Part shown: piece by piece, positions 29,975 to 37,832 of the stretch | Position numbering within the stretch: the stretch's first letter is position 1 | How the letters are laid out: each line of letters begins with the position of its first letter | DNA from: an uncultured Pelagibacteraceae bacterium | GTDB taxonomy: Bacteria; Pseudomonadota; Alphaproteobacteria; Pelagibacterales; Pelagibacteraceae | NCBI GenBank assembly: GCA_902570125.1 | Contig: CACFXK010000007.1 | Span: 1-64,000 of the forward strand | Direction of reading: 5' to 3' | DNA length: 64,000 nt | The notes under the pieces: generated by a model | What the model was told of the DNA's origin: nothing | Seen by the model: the letters and a program-made list of their open reading frames with translations, nothing else | Databases searched by the model: none | Position numbers and translations under genes: made by a program

Positions 29975-32636
29975 TATGAAAAAATTTATATTTAATTTTA
30001 AATCAAATAAAATAAAAAAAATTAAACTACCAAAAAATATTCTTGGTGGCAAAGGTGCAAATCTTTCTGAGATGGGAAGAATGGGACTACCTGTACCTCC
30101 CGGTTTTACAATATCTACAGAGGTATGTGACTTGTTTTATAAGAATAAAAAAAAATTAAATAAAAAAATACTTGATGAAATAAGTAAAGAATTAAAATTT
30201 ATTGAAAAAGACTCAGGAAAAAAATTTGGAGATATAAAAAATCCTCTTCTAGTTTCTGTAAGATCTGGAGCTAGGGTTTCTATGCCCGGCATGATGGATA
30301 CAATTTTAAATCTAGGTCTTAATGATAATACAGTAATAGCCCTTGCAAAAAAAACTTCAAATTTAAGATTTGCAAATGATAGTTATAGGCGTTTTATTCA
30401 AATGTATTCTAATGTTGTATTAGGAATTGAAGGTTATCACTTTGAGGATACAATTGAGAACTATAAGTTAACAAAAGGGGTTTTACTAGACACAGAATTG
30501 GATGAGTATGATTGGGAAGCTTTAATAAAAGATTTTAAAAATATCGTAAAAGAAAAAACAAAAAAAGATTTTCCTCAAAATGTCAACGCACAACTGGTAG
30601 GAGCTATAAGTGCTGTTTTTTTATCTTGGGAAAGTCATAGAGCAAAAGTCTATAGAAAATTAAATCAAATACCATCTAATTGGGGTACAGCAGTTAATGT
30701 ACAATCAATGGTTTTTGGAAATATGGGAAATGATTGTGCAACTGGTGTAGTTTTTACTAGAAATCCATCAGATGGAGCCAAAAATATTTATGGTGAATAT
30801 TTAATAAATGCGCAAGGAGAGGATGTTGTTGCTGGAACTAGAACACCACAACATATTACAAAAAAAGCTAGAGTTGAATCAAAAGAAACTCTTAAGTCAA
30901 TGGAAGAAGCAATGCCAGCGACATACAAGCAACTAAAAAATATTCTAAATAAGTTAGAAAAACATTACAAAGATATGCAGGATGTTGAGTTTACTGTTGA
31001 AAATAAAAAACTTTGGATGCTTCAAACACGCTCTGGAAAACGAACAGCTAAGTCTGCTGTAAAAATAGCTGTAGATATGGTTAAAGAGAAATTGATTTCT
31101 AAAAAAGATGCAATATTGCGAATAGAACCAAGTTCTTTAGACACTTTACTACATCCAACTTTAGATGAGAAAGCGAAATTTGAAGTAATTGGGTCAGGCT
31201 TACCTGCATCACCAGGTGCTGCAAGTGGAAAAGTTGTTTTCACATCTGAAGAGGCTGAAAGACTAAATAGTATGATGCAAAGTACAATATTAGTTCGTGT
31301 AGAAACTTCACCAGAAGATATACATGGTATGCACGCAGCAAAAGGAATACTTACCTCAAGAGGAGGTATGACAAGTCATGCTGCAGTAGTTGCTAGAGGG
31401 ATGGGACGACCATGTGTTTCTGGATCTAGTGAAATAGAAATTGATTATGAAAATAAATTATTCAAAACAAACAATAAAGTAATCAAAGAGGGTGAAATAA
31501 TTACAATTGATGGTTCAACAGGCAGAATAATCATTGGTGAGGTAAAAACAGTTAAACCAGAAATATCAGGCGATTTTTCAAAAATAATGAGTTGGTCTGA
31601 TGATTTTAGAAAATTAAAAATTAGAACTAATTCAGAAACACCATTGGATAGCAAAATTGCTAGAGAATTTGGTGCAGAGGGTATTGGTTTGTGTAGAACT
31701 GAACATATGTTTTTTGACGAAGAGAGAATTTTATCAGTAAGAGAAATGATATTATCAAAAACAATTGAAGATCGATCTAATGCACTCAAAAAGTTATTAC
31801 CACATCAAAAAAAAGATTTTATTGAAATATTTAAGATAATGAAAGGCTTGCCAGTAACAGTAAGGTTACTTGACCCACCCCTACATGAATTTTTACCAAA
31901 AAGTAACAATGAAATTAATGATGTCGCAGTTTCACTAAAAGTTCCTGTTAAAGAACTTGAAGTCAGAATTTCAGAACTTCATGAACAAAATCCCATGCTA
32001 GGTCATAGAGGCTGTAGATTAGCAATTTCATTCCCTGAAATTTATGAGATGCAGTGTACTGCAATTTTTGAGGCTTTAGTGGAATGTAAAAAACAAAAAA
32101 TTCAATCAACAATGCCTGAAATAATGATACCTTTAGTTTCAACAGAAGCAGAAATAAAAATCATGAAAGATTTAGTCATTAGGGTTGCGAAAAAAGTTCA
32201 AGATGCGAATAAAATTAAAATCGATTTTTTAGTTGGAACAATGATTGAATTACCAAGAGCAGCGATAAAGGCAAAAGATATCGCTAGACACGCTGAATTT
32301 TTTAGTTTTGGAACCAATGATTTAACTCAAACTACATTTGGAATTAGTAGAGATGATAGTAGTAAATTTCTAAACGACTATATTGAGAACAAAATTTTTG
32401 AAATTGATCCTTTTGTATCAATTGATGACGGAGTTGGAGACTTAATAAAAATTGCAACTTATAAAGGAAGAAAACAAAACAAAAAAATTAAACTTGGAAT
32501 TTGTGGTGAGCATGGTGGAGATCCCAAAAGTATAGAATTTTGTGCAAAAACTGGATTAGATTATGTGTCTTGTTCTCCCTACAGAGTTCCAGTCGCAAGA
32601 TTAGCGGCAGCACAGGCTCAAATAAGAAAAAATTAA
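29967..32636 (+). CDS. ppdK: Pyruvate, phosphate dikinase
   Basis: It interconverts pyruvate + ATP + Pi and PEP + AMP + PPi, giving SAR11 a PPi-linked route between pyruvate and PEP. It has 889 residues. The ATP-grasp N-terminal domain (LGGKGANLSEM, SVRSGARVSMPGMMDTILNLG) is followed by the phosphohistidine swivel domain GGMTSHAAVVARGMGRPCVSG (about 470). The C-terminal PEP-binding barrel has LLDPPLHEFLP, HRGCRLA and GTNDLTQTTFG. The ATG at 29967 overlaps glyS by eight bases; ATG 29976 (MKKF) is an equally good start. It converges with nadC, sharing TTAA. Confidence 0.96.
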   Translation: MPSMKKFIFNFKSNKIKKIKLPKNILGGKGANLSEMGRMGLPVPPGFTISTEVCDLFYKNKKKLNKKILDEISKELKFIEKDSGKKFGDIKNPLLVSVRSGARVSMPGMMDTILNLGLNDNTVIALAKKTSNLRFANDSYRRFIQMYSNVVLGIEGYHFEDTIENYKLTKGVLLDTELDEYDWEALIKDFKNIVKEKTKKDFPQNVNAQLVGAISAVFLSWESHRAKVYRKLNQIPSNWGTAVNVQSMVFGNMGNDCATGVVFTRNPSDGAKNIYGEYLINAQGEDVVAGTRTPQHITKKARVESKETLKSMEEAMPATYKQLKNILNKLEKHYKDMQDVEFTVENKKLWMLQTRSGKRTAKSAVKIAVDMVKEKLISKKDAILRIEPSSLDTLLHPTLDEKAKFEVIGSGLPASPGAASGKVVFTSEEAERLNSMMQSTILVRVETSPEDIHGMHAAKGILTSRGGMTSHAAVVARGMGRPCVSGSSEIEIDYENKLFKTNNKVIKEGEIITIDGSTGRIIIGEVKTVKPEISGDFSKIMSWSDDFRKLKIRTNSETPLDSKIAREFGAEGIGLCRTEHMFFDEERILSVREMILSKTIEDRSNALKKLLPHQKKDFIEIFKIMKGLPVTVRLLDPPLHEFLPKSNNEINDVAVSLKVPVKELEVRISELHEQNPMLGHRGCRLAISFPEIYEMQCTAIFEALVECKKQKIQSTMPEIMIPLVSTEAEIKIMKDLVIRVAKKVQDANKIKIDFLVGTMIELPRAAIKAKDIARHAEFFSFGTNDLTQTTFGISRDDSSKFLNDYIENKIFEIDPFVSIDDGVGDLIKIATYKGRKQNKKIKLGICGEHGGDPKSIEFCAKTGLDYVSCSPYRVPVARLAAAQAQIRKN

Positions 32637-33469
32637 ATCTCTAATTTTAAATCCAAAGCTTGAATACTATGTGTTAACTCACCTACCGATATTCTATCAA
32701 CATTTGTTGCAGCTAGTTTTTTCACATTTTTTAAAGTTATTCCCCCAGAGGCTTCAGTTTCATATTTACCTTTTGCATATTTAATAGCCATCCTTAGAGT
32801 TTTCGGACTCATATTATCAAACAGAACTGTATTAAAATTAAGTCCATTTATTTTTTTAAATTGCTTTAAAGTATCAACTTCTACAGTAATTTTTCTTTTT
32901 TTTTTATTTTTAATTGCCTTTTTAACTATTTCTTCAAATTTCTTTGATGAAGCTAGATGGTTATCCTTAATTAAAAATTCGTCACTTAAATTAAACCTGT
33001 GGTTAGTACCACCTCCTATTTTTACGGCATATTTTTGAATAACTCTAAGATTGGGAATTGTTTTTCGCGTGCAACAAATTTTTGTTTTCATGCCTACTTT
33101 TTTAACAAATTTATTGGTTTTAGTTGCAATGCCAGAGATATGAGAGAGGAAATTTAGAGCAACTCTTTCTCCAATTAATATGTTTTTAATTTTACCTTCG
33201 ATTACAGCAATTAGAGATCCTTTGCTTATTTTTGATCCTTCTTTTTTTTTTATATGAAATTTAATATTTCTATCTAATAAATTAAATGTTTGTTTAGCAA
33301 ATTCTAATCCACCTATAATACCTTTTTCGTTACTTATAAGGTTAACTTTTGAAATTGAATTATTATTTAATAGATTTGTTGTAATATCTCCCGAAGGATA
33401 TAGATCCTCATTAAGAGCTAATTTACAGGTTGATCGGATAAAATTTTTACTTAATTGAATTTTGGGCAC
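32633..33469 (-). CDS. nadC: Nicotinate-nucleotide diphosphorylase (carboxylating)
   Basis: It condenses quinolinate with PRPP to nicotinate mononucleotide in de novo NAD synthesis. It has 278 residues. Motifs include DLYPSGDITTNLL, RVALNFLSHISGIAT, CTRKTIPNLR, KIGGGTNHRFNLSDEFLIKDNH, and the C-terminal EASGGITLKNV. It follows nadA by five bases. No nadB is adjacent, so the oxaloacetate-imine supply for NadA must be encoded elsewhere. Confidence 0.95.
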   Translation of the reverse strand: MPKIQLSKNFIRSTCKLALNEDLYPSGDITTNLLNNNSISKVNLISNEKGIIGGLEFAKQTFNLLDRNIKFHIKKKEGSKISKGSLIAVIEGKIKNILIGERVALNFLSHISGIATKTNKFVKKVGMKTKICCTRKTIPNLRVIQKYAVKIGGGTNHRFNLSDEFLIKDNHLASSKKFEEIVKKAIKNKKKRKITVEVDTLKQFKKINGLNFNTVLFDNMSPKTLRMAIKYAKGKYETEASGGITLKNVKKLAATNVDRISVGELTHSIQALDLKLEI

Positions 33470-33474
33470 AGAAT

Positions 33475-34464
33475 TTATCTGCCTATTTCAGTCATTCTCT
33501 CTACTGATTTCCTAGCTCTCTCAATTGTTTTTTGATCCATTATTAATTCGTTGGTTTCATTTTCTAAACAATCAAGTATTTTTGGCAGTGTAATTCTTTT
33601 CATGTGAGGACATAAGTTACAAGGTCTAATAAATTCTACATTAGGATTATCAATTTGAACATTATCACTCATTGAGCATTCTGTAACCATCATAACTTTT
33701 TCAGGTTGATTATCTTTTACATATTTAATCATTCCACTTGTTGAGCCAGCAAAATCACTTGCTTTTATTACGTCAGGAGGACATTCAGGATGTGCAATAA
33801 TTTTAATTCCGGGATTATTTTTTCTTATTTCGTTAATCTCTTCATCATTAAATTGCTCATGAACCTCACAAGTTCCTTTCCATGAAATAATTTCTACATC
33901 CGTTTGAGACGCAACATATTTTGCTAAATAATCATCTGGTAAGAAAATTACTTTTTTTACACCTAAAGAGTTTACAATTTTAACTGCATTTGCTGATGTA
34001 CAACAAATATCAGTTTCAGCCTTAACATCTGCAGAAGTGTTAACGTATGAAACTACAGGAACTCCAGGATATTGTTTTTTTAAGTTTCTTACATCCTCAC
34101 CAGTTATAGATGAGGATAAAGAGCAACCAGCTTTCATGTCTGGCAGCAAAACTTTTTTACTTGGACTCATTAATTTGGCAGTCTCTGCCATAAAATGTAC
34201 ACCGCACATAACAATTATATCAGCTTCTGTTTTTGCAGCTTCAATTGCTAAGGCTAATGAGTCTGCTGAAAAATCAGATATGCCATGATATATTTCAGGA
34301 GTTTGGTAATTATGAGCAAGAATTACTGCGTTCTTCTCTTTTTTAAGTTTATTTATTTTATAAATGTAAGGTGCATGAGTGGTCCACTCTATTTCAGGAA
34401 TCGATTTGGAAACCTTCTGATAAATAGGATCTGTTGCAATTTTAACTTGAGTTGTGAATTCCAT
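33475..34464 (-). CDS. nadA: Quinolinate synthase
   Basis: A [4Fe-4S] enzyme of 329 residues that makes quinolinate from iminoaspartate and DHAP. It has AHNYQTPEIYHGISDFSADSLALA and MCGVHFMAETAKLM. Cluster cysteines lie in DMKAGCSLS, in the TDICCTSANAV/AHPECPPDV region and in PCNLCPHMKRITL. It is the first gene of a nadA-nadC pair transcribed leftward. The 58 bases to tRNA-Leu must hold both promoters. Confidence 0.96.
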   Translation of the reverse strand: MEFTTQVKIATDPIYQKVSKSIPEIEWTTHAPYIYKINKLKKEKNAVILAHNYQTPEIYHGISDFSADSLALAIEAAKTEADIIVMCGVHFMAETAKLMSPSKKVLLPDMKAGCSLSSSITGEDVRNLKKQYPGVPVVSYVNTSADVKAETDICCTSANAVKIVNSLGVKKVIFLPDDYLAKYVASQTDVEIISWKGTCEVHEQFNDEEINEIRKNNPGIKIIAHPECPPDVIKASDFAGSTSGMIKYVKDNQPEKVMMVTECSMSDNVQIDNPNVEFIRPCNLCPHMKRITLPKILDCLENETNELIMDQKTIERARKSVERMTEIGR

Positions 34465-34481
34465 AATAAAAACTTATCAAC

Positions 34482-34510
34482 TTGAAATAGAATTGTCATT
34501 CATTTAATCT
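34482..34510 (+). promoter_or_regulatory. Candidate promoter for tRNA-Leu
   Basis: TTGAAA (34482-34487) and TAATCT (34505-34510) are separated by 17 bases. The expected transcription start falls about six bases before the mature tRNA end at 34523. Spacing and position are what a stable-RNA promoter should show. Confidence 0.6.
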
Positions 34511-34522
34511 GACGCATGATTT

Positions 34523-34608
34523 GCGGCCATGCTGAAATTGGTAGACAGGCACGGTTGAGGGCCGTGTGAGCCTAGCTCATGAGAGTTCGATTCTCTCTGG
34601 CCGCACCA
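34523..34608 (+). tRNA. tRNA-Leu(GAG)
   Basis: A class II tRNA of 86 bases including encoded CCA. The acceptor pairs GCGGCCA with TGGCCGC, the anticodon stem CACGG/CCGTG encloses TTGAGGG with anticodon GAG, and a long variable arm (GAGCCTAGCTC-type) and a T arm with GTTCGATTC follow. It lies at the left edge of the accessory region and could itself be an integration target, but I found no repeat of its 3' end. Confidence 0.95.
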
Positions 34609-34815
34609 TAATTCATTGAATTTGCTATAAAAATCTATTTTGTAAGATATTGGAGGTCAATTCTAAAGGCTCTAACTACAAACTAGTAAGATTATCTCTT
34701 AATAAGAAAAAAATTACTATTAAAATTTTAAAAATTATACTTCTCAAACAAAAACCAGTCTCATCAAAAATTTATTTGAAGGATTAAAAATTTAAAATTA
34801 TTAATATAAAAAAAT
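34609..34815. other. AT-rich intergenic segment after tRNA-Leu
   Basis: The 207 bases between tRNA-Leu and the SGNH gene contain no RNA gene or repeat I can recognise. One plus-strand frame is open for about 45 codons from a TTG at 34650 (LEVNSKGSNYKLVRLSLNK...), ending just before 34790. It is Lys/Ile-rich as random AT-rich DNA would be, so I do not call it a gene. Confidence 0.4.
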
Positions 34816-35796
34816 TTATAATTTTAGCTTTTTTGTATAGTATTCAGATAAAATATTATAAACATCGCAATTTGGATGATCGTTGCTTAAAGATCTGGTC
34901 ATATTGCTTAAAGTTTTATTTTTTAATAAATAATCATAAGGGTCAAAAATTACAAAATCATTTCCAGAATTAATTTTTGAAAAATATTTTTTCCACATTA
35001 ATTGATTAGTGTTTTCCTTTTTTATAGAAGTCACATTTGGAAAATAAGTTAAATAAAATTTTCCTCCATTTGTTTCTATCTTCTTTTTTAGTAAAATTAT
35101 TAATTTAGATATATAGGCATTTTCTTCAGATTCAAAATCAGTCCATAATTTATTGTACTCAGTTCTAAAAAAAAACTTTTTAAGATAAGGTATATTTACT
35201 AAGGCATCCTTTGCCAGCGCAACAACTTTAAGATGTCTTGTTTTATTATTAATTTTTTTAAAAACTGTATTACTAGACTTTTCGTTTTTCTTCATTTTTG
35301 ATATCAAAGGACAGGACTGGGGTAATGGTAAATTATATTTTTTATTTTTAATAATTGCTAAATCACAAACTTCTTTAGATAACGCGATATCGTTATCATA
35401 TAAAAAAACTAAAAATATATCATCCTCCTTTATGTTTATTTTGTCAACAATATCTAAATAATTTATAACTGTTTTTCCATTTATTCCAAAATTGAAGACA
35501 TCTAAATTTTCAGTTTTTTTTTCAATGTAATCTGATAATGTTTTTTTCTCAAATGCACAGAATTCACCTTGAATAAAACTATCACCAAATAAAATTATTT
35601 TTTTCTCTGATTTAATAAGTTTTTTTTCATCTAAAAATAAATTATATGATATATTATTAATCTTTAATCTGTATGGATTGGTATATGGTTTATAATAATC
35701 ATCCCATCTTAAAAAAACTTCTAATAAAATTAAAGTTATCAAAATGCTTAAAATGGATGTAAGAAAATTTATAAAAAATACTTTTTTTTTTATCAT
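34816..35796 (-). CDS. Membrane-anchored SGNH/GDSL-type hydrolase
   Basis: A 326-residue protein with one N-terminal membrane helix (about 6-29) and an extracytoplasmic SGNH fold. The nucleophile block is LFGDSFIQGE (Ser73), the Gly block is FNFGINGKTVI (about 100), and the C-terminal catalytic block is DHPN (306-309). Such proteins often act on acyl or acetyl groups of surface glycans. In many bacteria a similar SGNH gene accompanies the SxtJ/DUF5989/carbamoyltransferase trio. Here that trio lies at 41370-43746, beyond the tmRNA island, on the other strand. The substrate is unknown. Confidence 0.7.
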   Translation of the reverse strand: MIKKKVFFINFLTSILSILITLILLEVFLRWDDYYKPYTNPYRLKINNISYNLFLDEKKLIKSEKKIILFGDSFIQGEFCAFEKKTLSDYIEKKTENLDVFNFGINGKTVINYLDIVDKINIKEDDIFLVFLYDNDIALSKEVCDLAIIKNKKYNLPLPQSCPLISKMKKNEKSSNTVFKKINNKTRHLKVVALAKDALVNIPYLKKFFFRTEYNKLWTDFESEENAYISKLIILLKKKIETNGGKFYLTYFPNVTSIKKENTNQLMWKKYFSKINSGNDFVIFDPYDYLLKNKTLSNMTRSLSNDHPNCDVYNILSEYYTKKLKL

Positions 35797-35926
35797 AAAT
35801 AAAATTTTTTCTATATTAACTCTAACCTATTTACTCAAATTAATTACTTGAGAAATTTTAGGTTTTTATTATGGTTTAAAAAATTGGTACAATAAATAAT
35901 AATTTTAATTAATAATGTATCATATA

Positions 35927-35955
35927 AGGGCGTACTGTTGCCAGTTACCCCAAAC
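35927..35955. repeat. Decayed copy of the tmRNA 3'-end repeat (att-like)
   Basis: AGGGCGTACTG then TTGCCAGTTACCCCAAAC, in the same orientation as the copies at 36086 and 40101. It matches the intact repeat at most positions, including the central CTGTTGCCAG, and shares CCCCAAAC with the tmRNA copy, which the 36086 copy does not. It may mark an older integration event. Confidence 0.6.
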
Positions 35956-36085
35956 AAAATAACATTATTCGCTAACAATTTGAATTGAAAAGCAATATGT
36001 TATAGTTGAACTGCGCCCTGAGGGCGTCCAAACGTATACTTAGTTAAAATTAATCAAATAAAATATTATAAAAATAAAATTTTAT

Positions 36086-36111
36086 AGGGGCGTTCTGTTG
36101 CCAGGTGCCCC
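36086..36111. repeat. Left 26-base direct repeat (attL-like)
   Basis: Identical over 26 bases to 40101-40126, the 3' end of the tmRNA gene: A, then GGGGC-GTT-CTG-TTGC-CAG-GT-GCCCC, able to fold as a hairpin. Flanking sequence differs on both sides. Two identical direct repeats about 4.0 kb apart, one being the end of a tmRNA gene, is the classic signature of tyrosine-integrase elements targeting tmRNA. Confidence 0.8.
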
Positions 36112-36131
36112 GAACTGTTTATCGAGATCCA

Positions 36132-36350
36132 CTAATAAACACATATAAATACTACCATTGATAGAACACCAATCAAGGAACTTGTGACGCCACCATGACG
36201 CCAAATATTGGAGGAGGGGTCCCAAACAAAGTCCAAAATAGATTTAATTAAAGTTACCCACATACCAATAACTACATAAAGGGGTCCCACTGCTTTAGGT
36301 GTATAGCAAGTCGAATAAAGACAGGACAATTGAAAACTTTTTGGTACCAT
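36132..36350 (-). CDS. Doubtful small membrane ORF in the attachment region
   Basis: An open frame of 72 codons starting MVPKSFQLSC with two hydrophobic stretches (about 24-42 and 58-72). It runs through the TGACGCC repeat and both GGGGTCCCA sites, so the reading frame may be an accident of regulatory DNA. Residue use is less Lys/Asn-rich than the neighbours. It is divergent from the zinc-ribbon gene by ten bases. I list it only as a possibility. Confidence 0.2.
   Translation of the reverse strand: MVPKSFQLSCLYSTCYTPKAVGPLYVVIGMWVTLIKSILDFVWDPSSNIWRHGGVTSSLIGVLSMVVFICVY
36181..36204. repeat. Left paired TGACGCC repeat (candidate integrase arm site)
   Basis: CTTG, then TGACGCCAC-CA-TGACGCCAA: two TGACGCC units on the same strand spaced 11 bases start to start. 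The 24-base block recurs at 40023-40046 with one difference (A/G). Each copy lies 55-70 bases inside a 26-base direct repeat, where arm-type binding sites of tyrosine integrases usually lie. Confidence 0.55.
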
Positions 36351-36360
36351 AAATAATTAA

Positions 36361-36564
36361 ATGGCTTGGTATAATATAAATTCTCAAGATAGTGTTACTG
36401 CAGAAACTTTAGAAAAAATTAGAACTGAAAGGTGTGGTTTCTGCGGACAAGAAAAACCAGTCAGAAAGAGAATGAAAATATATTTTTCAGAATTTGAAAT
36501 AGCAGAAAAACCAGTATGTCGAGATTGCTATGTCCAGAATTCAAAAAAGGCAATAGCTACTTAG
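36361..36564 (+). CDS. Small zinc-ribbon protein, unknown function
   Basis: A 67-residue soluble protein with two knuckles, CGFC (25-28) and CRDC (53-56), separated by a basic KPVRKRMKIYF stretch. A four-Cys zinc site is likely. Such small ribbons in mobile elements may bind DNA, RNA or protein; nothing here decides which. It is the first gene of the island on the plus strand, with ATG right after TTAA and no clear Shine-Dalgarno sequence. Followed by 64 non-coding bases. Confidence 0.65.
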   Translation: MAWYNINSQDSVTAETLEKIRTERCGFCGQEKPVRKRMKIYFSEFEIAEKPVCRDCYVQNSKKAIAT

Positions 36565-36628
36565 TTTTTAGGAATATCATTAGATAAATACAAGCAGACT
36601 CACGGTTATGGATTTGTTATAGTTTTAT

Positions 36629-36886
36629 ATGGCAACATACCAAGAAATTTTAGATAAAGTTCCAGAGTCTGTTAAGGACAAGTTCTTAATTAAAAAAAGA
36701 GAAAGAGCCATTGAAATTGTTAAAGATAAAATTTCTAAGTCTGGAAAAAGTTTAAATGATTTTGATGATGATGAGATGGAAGGAATGATTGCTGATGAGG
36801 AACAAAACCTTAAAGGGGATCAATTAAAAACAATTTTATTTACTTTATTAACAGCAGAGGGTTTGTCTTATTTAGCAAATCTTTAA
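36629..36886 (+). CDS. Hypothetical small helical protein
   Basis: An 85-residue soluble protein predicted to be mostly helical, with an acidic centre (DFDDDEMEGMIADEE, about 44-58) and a hydrophobic C-terminal helix (TILFTLLTAEGLSYLANL). No family recognised. It is followed one base later by a two-helix membrane protein gene, and the four genes to 37791 are arranged head to tail with overlaps, suggesting one operon. Confidence 0.6.
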   Translation: MATYQEILDKVPESVKDKFLIKKRERAIEIVKDKISKSGKSLNDFDDDEMEGMIADEEQNLKGDQLKTILFTLLTAEGLSYLANL

Positions 36887-36887
36887 T

Positions 36888-37319
36888 ATGTATAAAAAAA
36901 GTTTGTTTGCGATAATAGGTACTAAAATTTTATTTTTTTTTAAACCTGAGCTAAAAATCGTATTAAGGAATATAATTTTATGTGCTTTATTTGTGCTTTT
37001 AATTATTTATATTCATTATGAATTTATAAGTTGGTCATCGGTCTCTGGAATAAATGAATATCTTACATTTTCATATATTCTTAAAAATACTTTAATAATA
37101 TTATCGCTAGTTTTATTATTTTTTAGCATAAAAAGGTCAAAACTTAAAAATGATGGATTTGATAAATTTAGAGACAAAGAACTCAAAACATATTCTGAAA
37201 AAAAATTAGAACCTAAAACAAATTTACAAAAAAATGAGATAGACGATGCTTATTTTAATAAATTTAGAAATAAAAAAAAACTAAGAACTACTCAAGAAAT
37301 TAAACTAAACAAAAAATGA
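36888..37319 (+). CDS. Hypothetical membrane protein, two helices and charged tail
   Basis: A 143-residue protein with hydrophobic segments at about 24-43 and 62-80. A Lys/Glu-rich cytoplasmic tail (84-143) follows, in which the motif F-[RN]-[DN]-K appears twice (KFRDKELKT and KFRNKKKLRT), an internal duplication. No family recognised. It overlaps the next gene by four bases (ATGA). The operon position beside a soluble partner suggests they work together at the membrane. Confidence 0.6.
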   Translation: MYKKSLFAIIGTKILFFFKPELKIVLRNIILCALFVLLIIYIHYEFISWSSVSGINEYLTFSYILKNTLIILSLVLLFFSIKRSKLKNDGFDKFRDKELKTYSEKKLEPKTNLQKNEIDDAYFNKFRNKKKLRTTQEIKLNKK

Positions 37320-37732
37320 AAAAACAAAATGAATTGGTTATATTTGAAAAATTTAGATTAAAACTCTCACAAAAAGAAAAAAAAGAAATTGATGCTTTAA
37401 AAATGGAGTTTAAAGGTGCCCCAATCCAAACCACTGGTGCTATGTTATTTCTAGCGGCTGCCACTCCTTTTACAGGGGAGGGTACTAAATTTTACAAAGA
37501 AACAGCATCACAAATTGTAACAATATTTAAATCCTCTATTCGCGATGCAGCAATCAGTGATGTTAGTCAAAGTATTAGAAAAAAAAATAAAAAGGCTTAT
37601 CAATATAATGAAGAAGAGCTAAAAAAACTTATACTTAAACAAGAAAGTAGAATTAAAAAAAAAGGTAGAATTGGTTTAATGAAAAAAATTATTGTTGTAC
37701 ATCTGGGACTCGGCTTTTTACCATTTTTATGA
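37316..37732 (+). CDS. Hypothetical protein with a conserved-looking Gly/Ala hydrophobic core
   Basis: A 138-residue protein. A charged N-terminal coil (1-33) is followed by a hydrophobic GAMLFLAAATPFTGEG segment (about 40-56), an amphipathic region, a Lys-rich stretch and a hydrophobic C-terminus (KKIIVVHLGLGFLPFL). It could insert in or associate with the membrane. No family recognised. The stop overlaps a possible 20-residue ORF at 37729. Confidence 0.6.
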   Translation: MKKQNELVIFEKFRLKLSQKEKKEIDALKMEFKGAPIQTTGAMLFLAAATPFTGEGTKFYKETASQIVTIFKSSIRDAAISDVSQSIRKKNKKAYQYNEEELKKLILKQESRIKKKGRIGLMKKIIVVHLGLGFLPFL

Positions 37733-37791
37733 TTGAAGTATTAATAGCCTTGGAACTTGCATTTTTAGCTTATAAATTTTTGTCAGATTAA
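37729..37791 (+). CDS. Possible 20-residue membrane peptide
   Basis: ATG overlaps the preceding stop as ATGA, the same coupling used between the previous two genes. The product MIEVLIALELAFLAYKFLSD is a single hydrophobic helix. It is too short to judge by composition, but the coupling and hydrophobicity resemble small membrane peptides of toxin or regulator type. Weakly supported. Confidence 0.3.
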   Translation: MIEVLIALELAFLAYKFLSD

Positions 37792-37803
37792 CTCAACTTG
37801 AGT
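37791..37803. promoter_or_regulatory. 13-base palindrome upstream of the secreted-protein operon
   Basis: ACTCAA-C-TTGAGT is a perfect palindrome about 30 bases before the GTG start at 37833. It is too short in stem and lacks a T run, so it is not a terminator. A dimeric repressor operator is a reasonable guess. Confidence 0.3.
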
Positions 37804-37832
37804 AAGAGTTCGGGATTTGTTAATCTTGGATT

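Larger units (their letters stand above)
35797..36360. other. Repeat-rich intergenic region at the left edge of the island
   Basis: This 564-base stretch has no convincing gene. It holds an inverted repeat CTCAA-N9-TTGAG (35834-35852), a decayed copy of the tmRNA 3' end (35927-35955), a small hairpin CGCCC-TGA-GGGCG (about 36014-36026), a perfect copy of the tmRNA 3' end (36086-36111), a paired TGACGCC repeat (36181-36204) and two GGGGTCCCA sites (36216-36224, 36281-36289). Its composition is less AT-rich than the flanks. I read it as an attachment-site and regulatory region of an integrated element. Confidence 0.55.

Noticed and set aside
34523..34815. tRNA-Leu as the integration target of the island
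   Set aside because: I found no second copy of its 3' end near the island; the repeats match the tmRNA end instead.
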